Positions 21,203-23,275 of a stretch of 23,275 nt of DNA are shown here, piece by piece (the stretch's first letter is position 1; each line of letters opens with the position of its first letter). The notes beneath the pieces were generated by a model. That model did not search any database, was not told where the DNA came from, and worked only from the letters and a program-made list of their open reading frames with translations. This DNA is from an uncultured Mycoplasmatota bacterium (GTDB taxonomy: Bacteria > Bacillota_I > Bacilli_A > RF39 > UBA660): NCBI GenBank assembly GCA_900554315.1, contig USGP01000019.1:1-23275 (forward strand), given 5' to 3'. A program made the translations under genes and the position numbers.

Positions 21203-21748
21203 ATGGATAGTGATATTATCAAATTAACGAAAGAAGATATGGAACATACTCTGGAAAGTTTAGAGAAGAGATTTGCTTCTGTTAGAGCAGGTCGTGCTAA
21301 TCCTTCTAGTTTAGATGGAGTTAATGTTGAATATTATGGCAGTATGACTCCATTAAAACAACTTGCTACAATATCTGTACCTGAGGCAACACAGTTGTTG
21401 ATTAAACCATTTGATAGAAGTTGCTTAGGTGCTATTGAAAAGGCTATTTTAGCAGCTAATTTAGGTTATACTCCAAATAATGATGGAGAGACTATTCGTA
21501 TTATTGTTCCAGCTCTTACAGAAGAAAGACGTAAGGAATTAACAAAGCAAGTAAAAGCTATTGCAGAAGATGCTAAAGTATCTGTTAGGAACAATCGTCA
21601 TGAGGCTTTAGAAATGATTGAGAAAGAAGATTTACCTGAAGATATTGAAAAGAGTATGGAAAAAGAAGTTCAAGATTTGGTACAATCATATAATAAAAAG
21701 ATTGAAGAAATGCTAAAAGTAAAAGAACAAGAATTAATGACTATTTAA
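21203..21748 (+). CDS. frr: Ribosome recycling factor
   Basis: 181 residues (184 if started at the ATG at 21194). Splits post-termination ribosomes with EF-G. SVRAGRANPSSLDGVNVEYYG, TPLKQLATISVPEA, LTEERRKELTKQVK and NNRHEAL are typical. The ribosome site AAGGAG (21186-21191) is only 2 bases from the first ATG and 11 from the second; the second agrees better with the family start M-D-x-D-I. A -10 box TATAAT (21174-21179) suggests its own promoter, though the -35 is weak. Confidence 0.95.
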   Translation: MDSDIIKLTKEDMEHTLESLEKRFASVRAGRANPSSLDGVNVEYYGSMTPLKQLATISVPEATQLLIKPFDRSCLGAIEKAILAANLGYTPNNDGETIRIIVPALTEERRKELTKQVKAIAEDAKVSVRNNRHEALEMIEKEDLPEDIEKSMEKEVQDLVQSYNKKIEEMLKVKEQELMTI

Positions 21749-21781
21749 TTCTTTTCTTTTGTTACAAAGGTGGGAAGTTTG

Positions 21782-22498
21782 TTGGAAAAAGAGAAGTATT
21801 ATCAATTAAGAGATATTTTATTAGGGCTGAGAAAAGGCTATTTGGAACAAGCAAAATTATTGACAGAAGCAAAGTCTTATTTACGTTATGACAGAGAACA
21901 AATTCAAGATATTTTGTTTTCTCTTTATGGAGATTCTACAAGTGATTTTCAAATTCAGTTTTTATTGCAACCGCAACCTTTAGATAAGGCTAAGGAAGTC
22001 TTATCTAATTGTTTGGGACGTTCTATTGATTCTTTTAGAACTGTTTCTTATAATCCTAGTGAGGTGTCTATAGACGTATTGCAAGCAGAAGATAAGCGAT
22101 GTGTTGCTAGTATTGTTGCTAGGAGTTTTTCAGAGACTTTGAAAAAGTATAGTCATGCTCCTTTTATTGAAGAAGTTGATTATACTATTTCTGGAAAAGG
22201 TACTTTAAGTGTTTTGGAACATGAATTATCTTATGATAGTGATTTGCTTTCTTTTTCTTATTTTCCTATGAATGATAGGTTTTTTGTTGATTCTAAGGAA
22301 CAAAGTATTTTACAAGGAATGGGTGATGCTTTAGAGTTGTCATTTGATAGCTCTTTGTTTCCATCATATCATCAAACGTTGATTTCTAATGGTGAAAATA
22401 AAAGATTTGGTTTTCATCCAGAACTTGCTGAATATACTAGAAGTTTTGTATTTTTAGAAGAAACACCAACACAATATATTTTAAAACGACAAAGATAA
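21782..22498 (+). CDS. Unrecognised cytoplasmic protein following frr
   Basis: 238 residues. Start TTG at 21782 is chosen because AAAGGTGGG (21766-21774) is 7 bases upstream; the GTG at 21770 lies inside that site. Helical N-terminus (EKYYQLRDILLGLRKGYLEQ), then an acidic, strand-rich central and C-terminal part with SVLEHELSYDSDLL and FVFLEETPTQYILKRQR at the end. No signal peptide, no catalytic motif seen. Gap to frr is 33 bases without terminator, so they are probably co-transcribed. Confidence 0.75.
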   Translation: MEKEKYYQLRDILLGLRKGYLEQAKLLTEAKSYLRYDREQIQDILFSLYGDSTSDFQIQFLLQPQPLDKAKEVLSNCLGRSIDSFRTVSYNPSEVSIDVLQAEDKRCVASIVARSFSETLKKYSHAPFIEEVDYTISGKGTLSVLEHELSYDSDLLSFSYFPMNDRFFVDSKEQSILQGMGDALELSFDSSLFPSYHQTLISNGENKRFGFHPELAEYTRSFVFLEETPTQYILKRQR

Positions 22499-22513
22499 TA
22501 CTTGTCGTTTTTT
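22483..22513 (+). terminator. Terminator of the frr transcript
   Basis: AAAACGACAA (22483-22492) pairs with TTGTCGTTTT (22502-22511), loop of 9, T run to 22513. The 5' arm is inside the last codons. Confidence 0.85.
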
Positions 22514-22579
22514 GTCGATTTTATATTTACAAAAGAACATTGTTGTGTTACTCTTATTTTAAGATAGGAGGGAATTTAA

Positions 22580-23143
22580 GTGCAGAAGAAAAAGAGAAAT
22601 GTAATCATTGCTTTAGCAGCAATTGTAGCTTTTATGGGAGTTGCATATGCATTATTGAGTCAAAACTTAGTAATTAACGGTAATTCAAAAATTACTTCTA
22701 ATTGGAAGGTAGAAATTACTGGTATTACTGCTCAAGGTGAAAATGGTGGAGAAAATATGAATGCAGATTTTACTGCTCCAGAAAACCCAACATTTGATGC
22801 TACTTCAGCAACATTTAATGCTTCTTTACCAATGCCAGGATCAGCAGTTACTTATGTGGTTACTATTGAAAATAAAGGTTCAGTACCAGCAATTTTAACT
22901 GAAGATCCTAACTTAGATACAGTTAATGCTCAAGAACCAACTGATGTAACTTATTCTGTTGAATATTTTGGTGAAGGTACAACTACTGCTGCAGAGCAAG
23001 GTAAGTTAGCACCAGGTGAAGTTGCTAATTACATGGTTACTGTTGAATGGAATCACAGTGCAACAACTATTCCAGAAACATTGACTAAATCAGCTACAAT
23101 CACTTTCAACTATCAACAAGATGAAACTATATCAGGTGATTAA
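22580..23143 (+). CDS. Secreted beta-rich protein with SipW-type signal peptide
   Basis: 187 residues, start GTG at 22580 with AGGAGGG (22566-22572). Basic start (QKKKRN), hydrophobic stretch IIALAAIVAFMGVAYALL, then SQNLVINGNSKIT: this 'AYALLSxxLxIxG' pattern is common at the signal-peptide end of TasA/camelysin-like and related secreted Bacillota proteins. The mature part is Thr/Asn/Glu-rich with beta-sandwich features: AVTYVVTIENKGSVPAILTE and KLAPGEVANYMVTVEWN resemble an immunoglobulin-like repeat domain. No LPXTG anchor. Could be a surface fibre subunit; this is inference. It has more balanced, highly expressed-type codon use. Confidence 0.7.
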   Translation: MQKKKRNVIIALAAIVAFMGVAYALLSQNLVINGNSKITSNWKVEITGITAQGENGGENMNADFTAPENPTFDATSATFNASLPMPGSAVTYVVTIENKGSVPAILTEDPNLDTVNAQEPTDVTYSVEYFGEGTTTAAEQGKLAPGEVANYMVTVEWNHSATTIPETLTKSATITFNYQQDETISGD

Positions 23144-23154
23144 TTTATGAAAGT

Positions 23155-23188
23155 AAGGGAGCTGTAACTCCCTTCTTTTACTTTGTTT
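23155..23188 (+). terminator. Terminator after the secreted protein, probably bidirectional
   Basis: AAGGGAG (23155-23161), loop CTGTAA, CTCCCTT (23168-23174), followed by CTTTTACTTTG. An outer pairing of AAAGTAA with TTACTTT is possible. The convergent minus-strand gene stops inside this region, so both may use it. Confidence 0.8.
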
Positions 23189-23273
23189 GTTGTAAAAAAT
23201 ATACACTTTCACATATATTAATAACTTCAGCAACTAACATCATTATTCCGACAAATCTTGTTAATGTAAATAT
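23178..23273 (-). CDS. C-terminal end of a minus-strand membrane protein, partial
   Basis: An open frame on the minus strand runs in from the window edge for 31 codons: IFTLTRFVGIMMLVAEV, then NICESVYFLQQTK and a TAA stop at 23180-23178. The hydrophobic, helix-like content and the stop inside the shared terminator suggest the end of a real convergent gene. Too short to name. Confidence 0.4.
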   Translation of the reverse strand: MFTLTRFVGIMMLVAEVINICESVYFLQQTK

Positions 23274-23275
23274 TG

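Noticed and set aside
1..23275. Reassigned UGA codon (Mycoplasma-like code)
   Set aside because: TGA ends several genes at the expected place (precursor 1, yqzL, era-region overlaps), and Trp is written TGG.
1..23275. CRISPR array or insertion sequence
   Set aside because: No regularly spaced short repeats and no transposase frame were found; the only regular repeats are in the lipoprotein gene.

Overview
The window is the chromosome of a low-GC, Gram-positive-type bacterium, joined at its left end to about 1.05 kb of much more GC-rich DNA. The main part (about 1,080 to 23,275) is AT-rich and has strong Shine-Dalgarno sites, near-consensus sigma-A promoters with 17-nt spacers, hairpin-plus-T terminators, and TGA used as a stop. 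It also has YqfC/YqfD-type genes, a T-box leader, and the Bacillota gene order ybeY-dgkA-cdd-era-yqzL-recO-glycyl-tRNA synthetase. A gut-type, small-genome member of Bacilli (Erysipelotrichia or RF39-like) fits, but the sequence does not settle the lineage. The GC-rich left end (a CAP-N-like lipoprotein and two tandem small membrane proteins, all on the minus strand) looks like DNA from another organism. The junction lies inside the 3' end of a phosphatidyltransferase gene, so an assembly chimera is the simplest explanation.

Layout. 941-1687(-): CDP-alcohol phosphatidyltransferase with a chimeric tail. 1810-4685(+): compact bacteriocin operon with a C39-peptidase ABC exporter, a short membrane-anchored accessory protein, two double-glycine precursor peptides that both carry GxxxG and a Cys near the C-terminus, and a 36-residue membrane peptide that may give immunity. 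4784-7558: rpsU and yqeY, separated by a lipoprotein of four tandem repeats and a HExxH protein. The lipoprotein gene is bracketed by two copies of the same 22-nt stop-plus-terminator sequence. 7605-12621: yqfC, yqfD, vanZ-like, ybeY, dgkA, cdd, era, yqzL, recO, tightly packed or overlapping. 12684-15776: small membrane protein, then a compact T-box leader ahead of a LOG-family gene, glycyl-tRNA synthetase and a class I glutamine amidotransferase. 15860-16843: unrecognised protein. 16851-17200: a promoter with a short transcript of unknown purpose, then the infC attenuator leader.

17215-22498: infC-rpmI-rplT-rpsB-tsf, a thioredoxin-like lipoprotein, frr and an unrecognised protein. L20 and S2 each carry the same C-terminal addition: a Lys/Glu-rich linker ending in a Rho-N/SAP-like helical domain. 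22580-23143: secreted beta-rich protein with a SipW-type signal, followed by a terminator shared with a convergent partial minus-strand gene.

The most interesting items are the undescribed two-peptide bacteriocin locus, the shared domain grafted on two ribosomal proteins, the repeat lipoprotein with its flanking direct repeat, and the very compact T-box.
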